DNA of 64,000 nucleotides, taken from JAJZQZ01 sp963790415 (lineage in GTDB: Bacteria > Actinomycetota > Thermoleophilia > RBG-16-64-13). Under the pieces are notes generated by a model. It searched no databases. It was not told the DNA's origin and worked only from the letters and a program-made list of their open reading frames with translations. The stretch is from positions 620,001 to 684,000 of the forward strand of contig CAWBOK010000003.1 in assembly GCA_963790415.1 (NCBI GenBank), read 5' to 3'. The position numbers and the translations under genes are program-made. This document shows, piece after piece, positions 27,350-35,017 of the stretch. How positions within the stretch are numbered: position 1 is the stretch's first letter; each line of letters begins with the position of its first letter.

Positions 27350-28693
27350 TCAGCTCCCGGGATCTCCGGCCAACCGGTCGCGCAGACCGGGACCGGGCAC
27401 GAACACGAAGGCGCGTCCGAGACGCTTCTGTACCAGGTACCCACGCTCGACCAGGTCCAGGAGATCGCTGCGCGCCGTCGCGTAGGCGACGCTGTGAGAC
27501 GCGCGGTGCGACTCGATGGTGAACCGGCTGCTCGAGTCTTTGAGTGCACGAGAGAGCAGGGCCCTCTGCCGGTAGTTGAGGCCTTCGTCGAGGGCGACAC
27601 GACGTTGAAGCTCGGTGTCCTCGCCGGCTTTGCGTGCTACGTACGCCCAGAACTCCTGCAGTGCTTGTTCGATCGCGTGCAGATGGAAGGTGAGGAAGTA
27701 GGTCAGGTCGCCGCCGTCCGTTTCCGAGTACAAGAATGCCCGTTCGTACTGCGCCCTTCGCCTCAGGATCACTCTCGATATCGACACGTACTCGAAGAGG
27801 CGGTACCCATGCCCTAGTGAAGAGAGGTAGAAGAGCGCGCGGGCGGTCCTCCCGTTGCCGTCGCAGAAAGGATGGAGGTAGGCCAGCCAGAAATGGAGCA
27901 CCATGGCCTTCAGCACCGGGTGGATGAACTGCCCCTCGCCCTCGTTGGCAAAGCGGCAGAGGTCCTTGAGTTGCTCGGTGAGCCTGTCCGCCGACGGCGG
28001 CGTGTGGAGGATCTGACCGGTGTGGCCTCCTACCACGATGTCGTCGTCTCCCGCGGTGCGGAACCGCCCCGATTCCGAGGGATCGTCGAGAGTCCCGTCT
28101 GTCAGTGAGGCCTGGAGTTCGAGCAGGAGGTCGGGGGAGAGGGGGGAATCCAGGAGATCTCGCATCCGCGCTATCGTGCGATAGTTGTTCAGGATCATCC
28201 GCTCGCCTCGCGTCCGCGGCTCCCTTCCGGTACGCAGCATCTCCTTCGCGACACGCCGGGTCGTGGCGGCGCCTTCGATCTGGCTCGAGGCGATCGCCTC
28301 CTCCATCATCCGACTGAGCAGGTACGTCTGTTGGACATCGCGTCCGAGCTCGGGCACGCCGATGCCGATCCTTCCTCCGGCCTGTTGGTCGATGACCATG
28401 AGGACTCTCTGCAGTTCGTCGGTGAGGGAGTACCAGAAGACGTGGCCGTGGACGTCGCGCGCGGGCGTGTTCCTCCGATGTGAGGCGCGGGCAAGTTTCA
28501 GCACGGGCCACAGTTGCTCAGCTGAGAAGCCTCCCGGCATGCTCAGATGCTTGAACTTGTCCCAGTAGAGATAGTCCCGGTTGGCCCTTTGGAGGAGCGT
28601 CTGGAGGCTCGGATCCTGGTCGCGGCGGAGCAGCATCTCGACAGCGGAATCGGAGGGAGCCGAGTCGGGAGCAGGTTCCGGCTTCTTGACCAC
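27350..28693 (-). CDS. Fic-family AMP transferase with N-terminal inhibitory motif
   Basis: About 447 residues. The Fic core is YLHPFCDGNGRTARALFYLS (HxFx(D/E)GNGRxxR) near residue 280. The inhibitory helix SSQIEGAATT (S/TxxxEG) lies about 130 residues before it, so this is a class II, self-inhibited Fic enzyme that adenylylates a protein target. A C-terminal winged helix (ATARSDLLDLVERGYLVQKR) resembles DNA-binding domains. I choose GTG 28,693 with an AGAGG site. Longer readings begin inside the palindrome at 28,754-28,787, which makes them less likely. It is convergent with the YgiT gene. Confidence 0.88.
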   Translation of the reverse strand: MVKKPEPAPDSAPSDSAVEMLLRRDQDPSLQTLLQRANRDYLYWDKFKHLSMPGGFSAEQLWPVLKLARASHRRNTPARDVHGHVFWYSLTDELQRVLMVIDQQAGGRIGIGVPELGRDVQQTYLLSRMMEEAIASSQIEGAATTRRVAKEMLRTGREPRTRGERMILNNYRTIARMRDLLDSPLSPDLLLELQASLTDGTLDDPSESGRFRTAGDDDIVVGGHTGQILHTPPSADRLTEQLKDLCRFANEGEGQFIHPVLKAMVLHFWLAYLHPFCDGNGRTARALFYLSSLGHGYRLFEYVSISRVILRRRAQYERAFLYSETDGGDLTYFLTFHLHAIEQALQEFWAYVARKAGEDTELQRRVALDEGLNYRQRALLSRALKDSSSRFTIESHRASHSVAYATARSDLLDLVERGYLVQKRLGRAFVFVPGPGLRDRLAGDPGS

Positions 28694-28753
28694 TTCGTGC
28701 CTCTCGTGTTGCTCGTGTCTCTCGAGATTGATGGTAGCGTGCGTTCGCCTTAT

Positions 28754-28787
28754 TATCAACTTGATTCAAATTGATAGTTAGTTGATA
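28754..28787. promoter_or_regulatory. Inverted repeat upstream of the Fic gene
   Basis: TATCAACT (28,754-28,761) and AGTTGATA (28,780-28,787) form perfect 8-base arms with an 18-base AT-rich centre. The winged-helix end of the Fic protein could bind here. It is a likely operator of the fic promoter, which must lie in this AT-rich patch. Confidence 0.45.
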
Positions 28788-28848
28788 GTCCGCCTCCGCC
28801 GTCGCTGACGGCCGAGTGGCGCCTCGCCAGAGTGAGACCAAAGACCCA

Positions 28849-28907
28849 TTGACGGCCGCCCGGGTCGCAGCGGTATAATGGCTATATACAACGAGCTAGA
28901 TAGCCAT
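28849..28907 (+). promoter_or_regulatory. Promoter and operator of the phd-vapC operon
   Basis: TTGACG (28,849) and TATAAT (28,874) are 19 bases apart. ATGGCTAT (28,878-28,885) and ATAGCCAT (28,900-28,907) are perfect inverted arms overlapping the -10 and the transcription start. This is where a Phd/VapB antitoxin would repress its own operon. Confidence 0.6.
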
Positions 28908-28933
28908 CTGAGGGCCACCATGAGGGGGCGATA

Positions 28934-29212
28934 ATGACGGGCAGACACTATTCGATTGCTGAGGCGCGGAACCACCTATCGGAGGTCGTCCACGAGGCCG
29001 AGTCCGAAGGTCCGGTCACGCTGACCCGCCGTGGCAGGCCGGTGGCGGTCGTCGTGGCCGTAGGCGAATTCGAGCGCTTGCGTTCCGCGAAGCTGGGATT
29101 CTGGGATGCCACGCTGGCCTTCCGCTCGTCGGTGGATGTCTCCGGACTCGACATAGACGAGGTCTACCGGGATGTGAGGGATCGCACCCCCGGACGCCCC
29201 GTGCCCGCGTAG
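28934..29212 (+). CDS. Phd/YefM-family antitoxin
   Basis: 92 residues: YSIAEARNHLSEVVHEAESE followed by GPVTLTRRGRPVAVVVAVGE, the N-terminal dimerisation and DNA-binding fold of Phd/VapB proteins. The variable C-terminal tail would wrap around the toxin. ATG 28,934 follows an AGGGGG site. The PIN toxin gene begins five bases after its stop. A promoter with an inverted-repeat operator lies directly upstream. Confidence 0.85.
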   Translation: MTGRHYSIAEARNHLSEVVHEAESEGPVTLTRRGRPVAVVVAVGEFERLRSAKLGFWDATLAFRSSVDVSGLDIDEVYRDVRDRTPGRPVPA

Positions 29213-29216
29213 CGTC

Positions 29217-29781
29217 ATGGTGCATCAACGGGGCGCCAACTCGATCCGTTACCTTCTCGACACGAGCATCATCTCCGAGGCCCTTGTTCCCCATCCCGAT
29301 TCGCGCGTGGTGGAGAAACTGGCCTTGGTCCAGCACGAGTCGGCAACGGCCGCGCCGGTGTGGCACGAGTTGCTGTACGGCTGCCTGCGACTCGAGGCGT
29401 CACCTCGGCGGGACCGCCTGCACCGCTACCTGCTATGACGTGGTCGCCACCACGTTGCCTATCGTGGCCTACGACGAGCCGGTTGCGGCTCGTCACGCCG
29501 CGGAGCGTGCCCGACTTGCCAAGGAGGGCCGGACGCCAACGTTCGTCGACGGGCAGATCGCCGCGATCGCCCAGGTTCACGGCCTGGTGCTCGTCACCCG
29601 CAACGTCCGCGACTTCGAATTCTTCGAGGACCTCGCGGTCGAGAACTGGTTCGACGCGGATAGCGGCACTTCCGTCGGCGAGAGCCCGACGTCTCCTACG
29701 CGCGCTCCTGAGCGCGACACATCGCCGCGCGAAGCACCTCCAGCGGCTGGGCGCCGACCACGCGCTCGCGTCCGCCGATGA
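29217..29781 (+). CDS. VapC-type PIN-domain toxin, frameshifted
   Basis: PIN ribonuclease toxin. The start YLLDTSIISEALVPHPDSRV (first Asp) and VWHELLYGCLRLE (Glu) are in one frame up to 29,438. After a one-base change near 29,430 the rest follows: PTFVDGQIAAIAQVHGLVLV with the third acidic residue and TRNVRDFEFFEDLAVENWF. Natural VapC proteins end about here (near 29,670); the remaining 40 residues to the stop at 29,781 overlap the end of the convergent frnE-like gene and are probably not native. VapC toxins cleave tRNA or rRNA and are bound by the antitoxin encoded just upstream. Confidence 0.75.
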
Positions 29782-30301
29782 TGAACGTGGGCACGCCGCT
29801 GACGCCGGCCGCGGCGGCCTCGCTCATGGCGGCGTCGAGGCGGGCGGCGTAGCGGTCGTCGGCGAGGGCGGCACGCAGGTCGTCGGCGTCGAGTCCGCCG
29901 CGGCGGCGCAGCGGGCGAGCACGTCGACGTCGCCGATGTCCTCACCGCTGCGCGAAGTAGGCCTCGAACACGGCTCGAGAGAACTCCGGGTAGTTGTCGT
30001 GGTCGCGGGCGTACTCGCCCGCCGCCGTCGCCAGGCGCGAGTTGGAGAGCCGCGCGACCTGGTTCATCTCGAGCCCGAATTGCGCACCCCGCGCGCGCAG
30101 GGCGGCGTACATGGCGGAGACATCCCTGCCGGCGAACCGCTCGGCAAGCGACATGCCTTCGGCCGGGGTCTCGGGGTGGATCTCGATGTCCACCCACGTC
30201 TCTTCGAGGTCGAACTCCTTCCGCAATTCGTCGACCAAACCCGTGGCGACGTAGCAGAAGGGTCAGATGAAGTCCGAGAAGATCTTCAGCTCTATGGGCA
30301 C
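29696..30301 (-). CDS. FrnE/DsbA-like oxidoreductase with selenocysteine (UxxC), two frameshifts
   Basis: A thioredoxin-fold protein of about 200 residues. The N-terminus reads PIELKIFSDFI, then a TGA codon (30,265-30,263), then PFCYVATGLVDELRKEF and WVDIEIHPETPAEG. In FrnE relatives the TGA position is the first cysteine of CPxC, so the product would be U-P-F-C. Sequence on both sides is clean coding in the same frame, and the window encodes SelA, SelB and tRNA-Sec. GTG 30,301 is preferred: it follows GGAG by seven bases and lies three bases after the hemerythrin stop. Two later frame changes (near 29,944 and 29,893) precede the natural ending VSGVPTFIIGG, RERVVGAQPLEVL. FrnE-type proteins act in thiol exchange and oxidative-stress protection. 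Confidence 0.85.
30229..30251 (-). promoter_or_regulatory. Candidate bacterial SECIS hairpin
   Basis: Read on the minus strand, CGTCGCCA pairs with TGG plus CGACG (one bulged T on the 3' side) around a six-base loop, CGGGTT. The stem begins 12 bases and the loop 20 bases downstream of the TGA. This is the correct spacing for SelB binding, and a G lies in the first two loop positions, as in known bacterial SECIS elements. Pairing was judged by eye. Confidence 0.6.
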
Positions 30302-30303
30302 GA

Positions 30304-30876
30304 TCATTCTCCTATGTAGATCGGATACAGCTCGGTCAGGATACCCTGGCAGCGGTCGTGGTGCTCGATCATCTCCGGCTTCTTGGCCACGTGGTCGAAC
30401 GCCCAGCGGAGCTCCCGTTGGCCCGGCTCGCCGATGCGCGCGTCGGCCATGGGGTAGAGGATCTGGTTCTCTTTGGAGATGTGGCCCTCGAGCAGGCCGG
30501 CGTAGTTGCGCAGGTTGGCCGCGATGACCGCCCCCGCAGCTTGGTCGCCCGCCCGGTAGGCTTCGATCGCCTCGGCGGCCGCGCGCACGTAGGCGCGACC
30601 CTCGTCGTGCTCAGCGAGCATGACGCCGATGGGGCCGCCCTGCGACGGAACGCCGGCCTCTTCCATGGCTGGGAAGAGGAAGTCTTCTTCTTTGGCGTGG
30701 TGGTACTTGTCGGCGTAGTTGCGGATGAAATCAACCGCATTCTCGAGATGATCGGGGTTGACGGGCTCCCCCGCCTCCAGCCGGCGGACCATCTCCTTGA
30801 CGATCAGGATCATGACGAGGATGTCGCCGTGCTCCCGGACCAGTTCTTCTGTGGGTGTCATCGCTGCTGGTGTCAT
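30304..30876 (-). CDS. Hemerythrin-domain protein
   Basis: The 190-residue four-helix protein has iron-ligand positions in LVREHGDILVMILIV, DKYHHAKEEDFLFPAMEEAG, MLAEHDEGRAYV and GLLEGHISKENQILYPMAD. Hemerythrin-like domains bind oxygen or nitric oxide or store iron; single-domain bacterial forms often act in oxidative or nitrosative stress. ATG 30,876 has a GGAGGT site. The selenoprotein-type oxidoreductase gene starts directly at its stop, so the two are made together, consistent with a redox-stress role. Confidence 0.9.
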   Translation of the reverse strand: MTPAAMTPTEELVREHGDILVMILIVKEMVRRLEAGEPVNPDHLENAVDFIRNYADKYHHAKEEDFLFPAMEEAGVPSQGGPIGVMLAEHDEGRAYVRAAAEAIEAYRAGDQAAGAVIAANLRNYAGLLEGHISKENQILYPMADARIGEPGQRELRWAFDHVAKKPEMIEHHDRCQGILTELYPIYIGE

Positions 30877-30988
30877 GCGGTACCTCCACCGGTGCGTGGA
30901 CGTGTGATGGTGACTGATATTTCCACTGTGATGGAAGTGTAAACATCGGTAGGAGGGCATATGGGCGGCGGAGGCCGTAGGGCCTCCC

Positions 30989-31603
30989 TCACCCCACCGG
31001 CAGCAGTACCTCGTTGCGCCGCATGAACCAGGGCTTGAAGGGCGGGTCGTAGCGGGCCCACTCGGGGGCACCGGCGCAGGCCAGGTCCTGGCGCTCGATC
31101 CATGCGTAGAGTTCTTCGAGGTGGCGCTCGTAGCCCTTCTCGTTCCACAGGCCGGCGTAGCGTACCGCGGCCACTCGGCGGGCGGGCACCGTGCGCAGGG
31201 CCACCTCCGGGTCCGTCGGTACCGGCAGGGTCTCCATGGTGTACCCGGCGGGCATGGCGAAGCTGACGGCCCAGCGATCGGGCGCACCCTCGTCGGGAGC
31301 ACGGGCGATGACGCATGCATCGGCTGCGACCTGGGGCTCGCCGGCTGCCTCGTGCTGCGAGACCGGCGCCGTCATGGCGATGCGCTCCCCCGCTTCGCGC
31401 TGGGCCACGGGGGCCGTCATGGCCACACGGCTGCGGGAGCGGTTGTGCCCCGCGATGTAGCGGAAGAGCCGGTCGAAGGCCCGGTTGCCCGCGCTCTCGA
31501 GGCTCCCCGCGACCACGGTCTCGGCCACGATGTGGGTGGGGTAGTCGCGGAGTTCGAAGGGTCCGTCGGTTCGGACTACGGTGTACTGGGTCTGTTCGGT
31601 CAT
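30989..31603 (-). CDS. SOUL-family heme-binding protein
   Basis: A 204-residue SOUL/HEBP protein: YTVVRTDGPFELRDYPTHIV at the start, then FDRLFRYIAGHNRSRSRVAM, two copies of MTAPV, and the C-terminal YDPPFKPWFMRRNEVLLPV. The family binds tetrapyrroles; its bacterial role is not settled. It overlaps the thioredoxin-like gene upstream by four bases (ATGA) and lies between that gene and the hemerythrin gene on the same strand, extending the redox and haem theme. Confidence 0.9.
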   Translation of the reverse strand: MTEQTQYTVVRTDGPFELRDYPTHIVAETVVAGSLESAGNRAFDRLFRYIAGHNRSRSRVAMTAPVAQREAGERIAMTAPVSQHEAAGEPQVAADACVIARAPDEGAPDRWAVSFAMPAGYTMETLPVPTDPEVALRTVPARRVAAVRYAGLWNEKGYERHLEELYAWIERQDLACAGAPEWARYDPPFKPWFMRRNEVLLPVG

Positions 31604-32061
31604 TGGGCGCCTCCGGTGAGGTAGCGGTGCAGTCGGTACTTCAGGGCCTCGTATTCCAGGGCGCCTTCGATGCGGTCGATCTCCTTGGCGCCGTCGAGGA
31701 CCAGTAGCGTGGGTGTGGCCGAGACCCGGTAGCGCGCGGCGAGGCCCCGCTCCTGGTCGATGTTCACCCTGCCCACCCGCAGGCGCTCGGACAGCTCGGG
31801 CGTCACCCGCCTGAGCACGGGCTCGAATCGCTTCGAGTATCCGCAGGTAGGAGACCAGAACTCGAGCAGCACCCGGAGCGGCGACCGCGCCACCGATTCG
31901 CCGAAGTTCCCCTCGGTGAACACGAGCGGTTCGGATTGCGGGACCGGCAGCTCGAGGTACTCGTGGCAGTGGGCGCAGCGCGGCCGAGCGGCTTCCGCCT
32001 TGGTTCTATCGATCCGGTTCTTGGTGCTGCACGCCGGGCAGCGAACGATCACCGTCGACAT
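31600..32061 (-). CDS. Thioredoxin-2-like protein with zinc ribbon and CGYS active site
   Basis: 153 residues. The N-terminal zinc ribbon (VRCPACSTKNRID and RPRCAHCHEYLEL) and the thioredoxin fold (VLLEFWSPTCGYSKRFEPVL, then RYRVSATPTLLVLD with the cis-proline) match TrxC. The usual WCGPC site reads TCGYS, so the second cysteine is a serine. A protein with only the attacking cysteine cannot do a normal dithiol cycle and may form mixed disulfides or act as an adaptor. The active-site codons show no sign of a frame change. It is followed by the SOUL gene in an overlapping pair. Confidence 0.85.
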   Translation of the reverse strand: MSTVIVRCPACSTKNRIDRTKAEAARPRCAHCHEYLELPVPQSEPLVFTEGNFGESVARSPLRVLLEFWSPTCGYSKRFEPVLRRVTPELSERLRVGRVNIDQERGLAARYRVSATPTLLVLDGAKEIDRIEGALEYEALKYRLHRYLTGGAQ

Positions 32062-32119
32062 ATCAGCCTCCCTTACGTTGTGCCGGTGGGGACGGCCGCG
32101 CGGCAGGTCGGCGGAGCCG

Positions 32120-32695
32120 TCAGCCGGCGAGGCGCGGTATGAGCCACGCGATGGTCTCGCCCAGGTCGCGCATGTTGCGCAGGGCCTCTTCGTCGTCTGC
32201 GACCTCCCCCTTCTCCCGCCCGACGCCGAAGTTCCAGTACGTCGAGCCGGGCACGATCATCCGGGACATCAGGAACATGTGGTTGATCGAGTCCAGCACG
32301 TTCACCGCTCCCCCACGCCGCTGGGCGACCACTGCCGCTCCGATCTTCCGGGCGAAGAGGCCTCCGTTGACCACGGCGACGTAGCCGGCGCGGTCGATCA
32401 GCGCGGTCATCTCCGCGGTCATGCCGGAGAAGTACGTGGGCGAGCCCAGGATGATGGCGTCGGCCTCGATCATCTTGGCGATGCACTCGTTCGCGATGTC
32501 GGTCTTGACCGAGCAGCGGGAGTCCTGGTTCTCGCGGCACTTGTTGCAGGCCGTGCAGCCTCGCAGGGGCCGGCCCCCGATCTGGACCAGTTCGGTGTCG
32601 ATGCCGGCCTCGGCGATGGGCTCGAGCACTTTGCGCAGCAGGAACTCGGTGTTCCCCTCTCGGCGGGGGCTTCCGTTGAACGCCACGGCTTTCAT
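32120..32695 (-). CDS. NADPH-dependent FMN reductase / iron-sulfur flavoprotein
   Basis: The 191-residue flavodoxin-fold protein begins MKAVAFNGSPRREGNTEFLL, the FMN-binding loop. It contains GCTACNKCRENQDSRC, the cysteine cluster of archaeal-type iron-sulfur flavoproteins, and then IILGSPTYFSGMTAEMTALI. Family members transfer electrons from reduced donors to quinones or oxygen species. ATG 32,695 follows AAGGAG. It is first of the minus-strand redox group (reductase, thioredoxin, SOUL, hemerythrin, FrnE-like). Confidence 0.9.
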   Translation of the reverse strand: MKAVAFNGSPRREGNTEFLLRKVLEPIAEAGIDTELVQIGGRPLRGCTACNKCRENQDSRCSVKTDIANECIAKMIEADAIILGSPTYFSGMTAEMTALIDRAGYVAVVNGGLFARKIGAAVVAQRRGGAVNVLDSINHMFLMSRMIVPGSTYWNFGVGREKGEVADDEEALRNMRDLGETIAWLIPRLAG

Positions 32696-32953
32696 CCGGC
32701 GGTCTCCTTTGTGAGTGGTGGGCGGTGCCGGCGGTCTGGGCCGCGGGCGGCACGTGCTGCGTGTCTGTGGGATCGGTCTCTGGGGGAGTACCCCTCGGTG
32801 GCCCATTGCTACTCGGGACGATGCGGAAACCTGTGGGCGACGTGAGGGCCGCGTCCGAGACCGACCACGGGCGGCCGCTCTCCGTCACCTTTCGGGCGTG
32901 GTCGCGCCGACGGGCGAGGCGGCCCGCGATGCGCTAGAATCAGAGGCTCTCGT

Positions 32954-33050
32954 GGAGTGGCATCCGGTCTGGTGGCCGGCCCGGTCTTCAAAACCGCTGT
33001 TGGGCGGTGACCCCGTCCAGGGTGGGTTCGATTCCCACGCCGCTCCGCCA
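32954..33050 (+). tRNA. selC: tRNA-Sec (anticodon UCA)
   Basis: This 97-base tRNA has the hallmarks of bacterial tRNA-Sec. It has an 8-bp acceptor stem (GGAGTGGC/GCCGCTCC), a 6-bp D stem (CCGGTC/GGCCGG) with a tight loop, anticodon loop CTTCAAA with anticodon TCA at 32,988-32,990, and a long variable arm. The T-arm is GTGGGTTCGATTCCCAC and CCA is encoded. It reads UGA as selenocysteine with SelA and SelB. Its 3' two thirds form the attachment site of the island that follows. Confidence 0.95.
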
Positions 33051-33051
33051 T
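32986..33051 (+). repeat. Attachment-site repeat 1 (inside tRNA-Sec)
   Basis: These 66 bases, from the anticodon loop through CCA, are identical to 53,181-53,246. The last 39 (33,012-33,050) also match 56,752-56,790. Direct repeats of a tRNA 3' end flanking an integrase-bearing segment mark attL/attR of an integrated element. Confidence 0.9.
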
Positions 33052-33125
33052 CTGATTTGCAGGGGTTTCTTCGTGAGTTGGAGCCCGGTCCCGGGTGGCC
33101 GGGCTTCGTTGTCTTCGGAGCGGGT

Positions 33126-33144
33126 TGCCCTCCGTTTGCAAACG
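33126..33144. repeat. Integrase-arm-like repeat near left end
   Basis: TGCCCTCCGTTTGCAAACG contains the 12-base palindrome CGTTTGCAAACG. Similar copies lie at 34,998-35,017, just after the integrase stop, and at 53,033-53,052 near the right end. Positions near both ends and the integrase suggest binding sites for integrase or excisionase. Confidence 0.4.
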
Positions 33145-33255
33145 TTAGGTTGCCTTATCTATTTGCTGCCCCCCAAGCGACCTTGAGTAACCGGGGGGCT
33201 GCTGTCCCAGTACGGTGATAGGGTGTGACGGTCCAGCGAACCGGGAGGAAACACG

Positions 33256-33657
33256 GTGCTCTTGTCAGACTCATGCGTTTATACCATCGTCACCATCGAC
33301 AAGCTTGCTCGTGCAGCATCCGAGGGCGTGTCGTTGAAGCGGCGGGAGAACAGCCGTTGGGTTAGCGGGGCCAGGCTGCTCGCCAAAGCGCAGGAGGAGT
33401 CGGTGGCGTTCCCGCTGGTCCTGGCTGACGCCAAAGACTGCAGCAAGCTTCTCTACTGGGGCATCCTCGCCCACTTGGTCGTTGCCGATGAGTATTCGGA
33501 CTACACCGTCGACCGTTTGCGTTCGATCAGCGGCACCCACACTCCGCAGGAGCTGATTCTCCTATCCTCGGGAAGAACCATCGCGCCTGGATTCATCCGC
33601 CCGTACGCTCTGTGCCGTACGCCTGACTTCATCGTGGCAGCGGCAGAGACCGAGTAG
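33256..33657 (+). CDS. Hypothetical protein, first gene of island A
   Basis: 133 residues, GTG start with a GGGAGGA site. The sequence reads like a compact alpha/beta domain: FPLVLADAKDCSKLLYWGIL, then TPQELILLSSGRTIAPGFIR and PYALCRTPDF. This could be a small PUA/EVE-like fold, but I cannot assign a family. There are no membrane segments. It is the gene nearest attL and is transcribed away from tRNA-Sec. Function unknown. Confidence 0.55.
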   Translation: MLLSDSCVYTIVTIDKLARAASEGVSLKRRENSRWVSGARLLAKAQEESVAFPLVLADAKDCSKLLYWGILAHLVVADEYSDYTVDRLRSISGTHTPQELILLSSGRTIAPGFIRPYALCRTPDFIVAAAETE

Positions 33658-34277
33658 GTGATCACCTCTCAGCTGCTGCTGGTGATTCTCACGGGTCCAT
33701 CTCTTGCCGGGCCGTCCGATCCTGATTCCGGTGGCGAAACCTCCCGGGACCTTGGGGGACGCGGACCTACATGTGTCCGGGCACGGGGTGCTTTGGCGAC
33801 GACCACTGGCAAAGTGCCCACATCAGAGCTATGGCCGGCACGCAGCGAGGGCGATAGAGGCGGCCACCAGTGCGCGCCCGTCCTCGACCGCTTCCGTTCC
33901 GTGGGCCCAGGTAGTACGATGGCCGCGCCGACGGAACTCCGCTGCGCAGGAGGGACCATGACCATGGACGCCTCGAGTGGGCTGTTCGTTTGAGCGCGGA
34001 CCCGAGCCTCTTTCTCCCTGGGCGTGACCCACAAGTAAACGAGCTGATCCAGATCCGTTCCTGGCGATGGCTGATCGAAGAAGTGGTCCCACCCAGCGTT
34101 GGCCACGGTGCGATTGCCCTGATGCATGGCCGCCCTCGGCTCTTCGAGCTTCACCGTGCGATGAGCGCACGCTACTCGTGGGTTTCGCCGAGACTCACGA
34201 CCCACAGGCAGTGATGGGCAACCGTTTTGGGGTGGGCTCAACGATTGGCTGTCGACAATAATGAGGTGGTGGGACTG
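33658..34277. other. 620-bp stretch without a supported gene
   Basis: Short readings exist on both strands, but none has a ribosome site together with protein-like composition. A fragment near 34,100-34,210 (SPCDERTLLVGFAETHDPQA) looks like the end of a decayed coding region. The long minus-strand reading across 33,669-34,400 has shadow-type composition. I see no repeat or RNA gene. Confidence 0.4.
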
Positions 34278-34874
34278 ATGGCGGTGACCCCAGATCAGGT
34301 CGATCAAGTTGTGGCCCTCTTGGAGGACGGACATACATCTGCCGAGATCGCTACGCTCGTTGGTTTGAGCAAGCCCACCGTCTGGGCTGTCAAGGCGCAC
34401 TGGACCCAGGGGACATACTCGTCTAGACCGCGAGTTGACGACGACAGGGACGACGGGCAGAGCCAGGATCTTATTTTGTCACGGGCGGTCCGTGCCTTGG
34501 CCCAAGGGGTCCACCCCGGTACTGGGGAGTCACTCGACGGCGACCCAGCCCTCAACGATCCGTACGTCATCCGTCTTCTCTTCAAGGCTGCAGACCGGCT
34601 GGCCGATCTGGACGACGAACGGATGATGCGCTCTCGGAGCGCCAGACCAGCCCGCAGGCCTTCTGCGTCGGACGAGGAGAAGCGGGCAAGGAATCAGGAG
34701 GCTGGGCAACCTGCTAGGTCGCACTTCCCGTGGGGTGAGGAGGAGTGCGCGAACCTGGCTGATGATTTCCAGGCCGGAGTGGCATTAGCAGAATCGGCCC
34801 GAAAGCTCGAGCGCAGCAAGTCGGCTGTGACGGGACAACTCATCAAGATGGGCCTGCTTGAGTGGCCGAAGTGA
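34278..34874 (+). CDS. Helix-turn-helix protein of unknown role
   Basis: About 198 residues from ATG 34,278. The N-terminus is a homeodomain-like helix-turn-helix (VVALLEDGHTSAEIATLVGL, then SKPTVWAVKAHW). The C-terminus PWGEEECANLADDFQAGVAL, ESARKLERSKSAVTG resembles the small helical domain of many plasmid or defence proteins that picks sites in tandem. It may be a regulator or an accessory DNA-binding protein of the element. A start at a GTG a few codons upstream is also possible. Confidence 0.6.
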   Translation: MAVTPDQVDQVVALLEDGHTSAEIATLVGLSKPTVWAVKAHWTQGTYSSRPRVDDDRDDGQSQDLILSRAVRALAQGVHPGTGESLDGDPALNDPYVIRLLFKAADRLADLDDERMMRSRSARPARRPSASDEEKRARNQEAGQPARSHFPWGEEECANLADDFQAGVALAESARKLERSKSAVTGQLIKMGLLEWPK

Positions 34875-35017
34875 CAGACCGCTGCTGGTCGAGGAGGCGT
34901 TGCGGGTGGGGGCATCGAGGAAGATGCTTCTTTGCGGGTCTTTCCCCGTATCGCGAGGCATCCGAGTGAAGGACGGCAGGGCGAGCGCGGGGGGCCTCTG
35001 CCCTCCGTCTGCAAACG

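Noticed and set aside
33669..34400. A 243-codon minus-strand reading
   Set aside because: It lacks a ribosome site and family-like patterns and has the composition of an antisense shadow.
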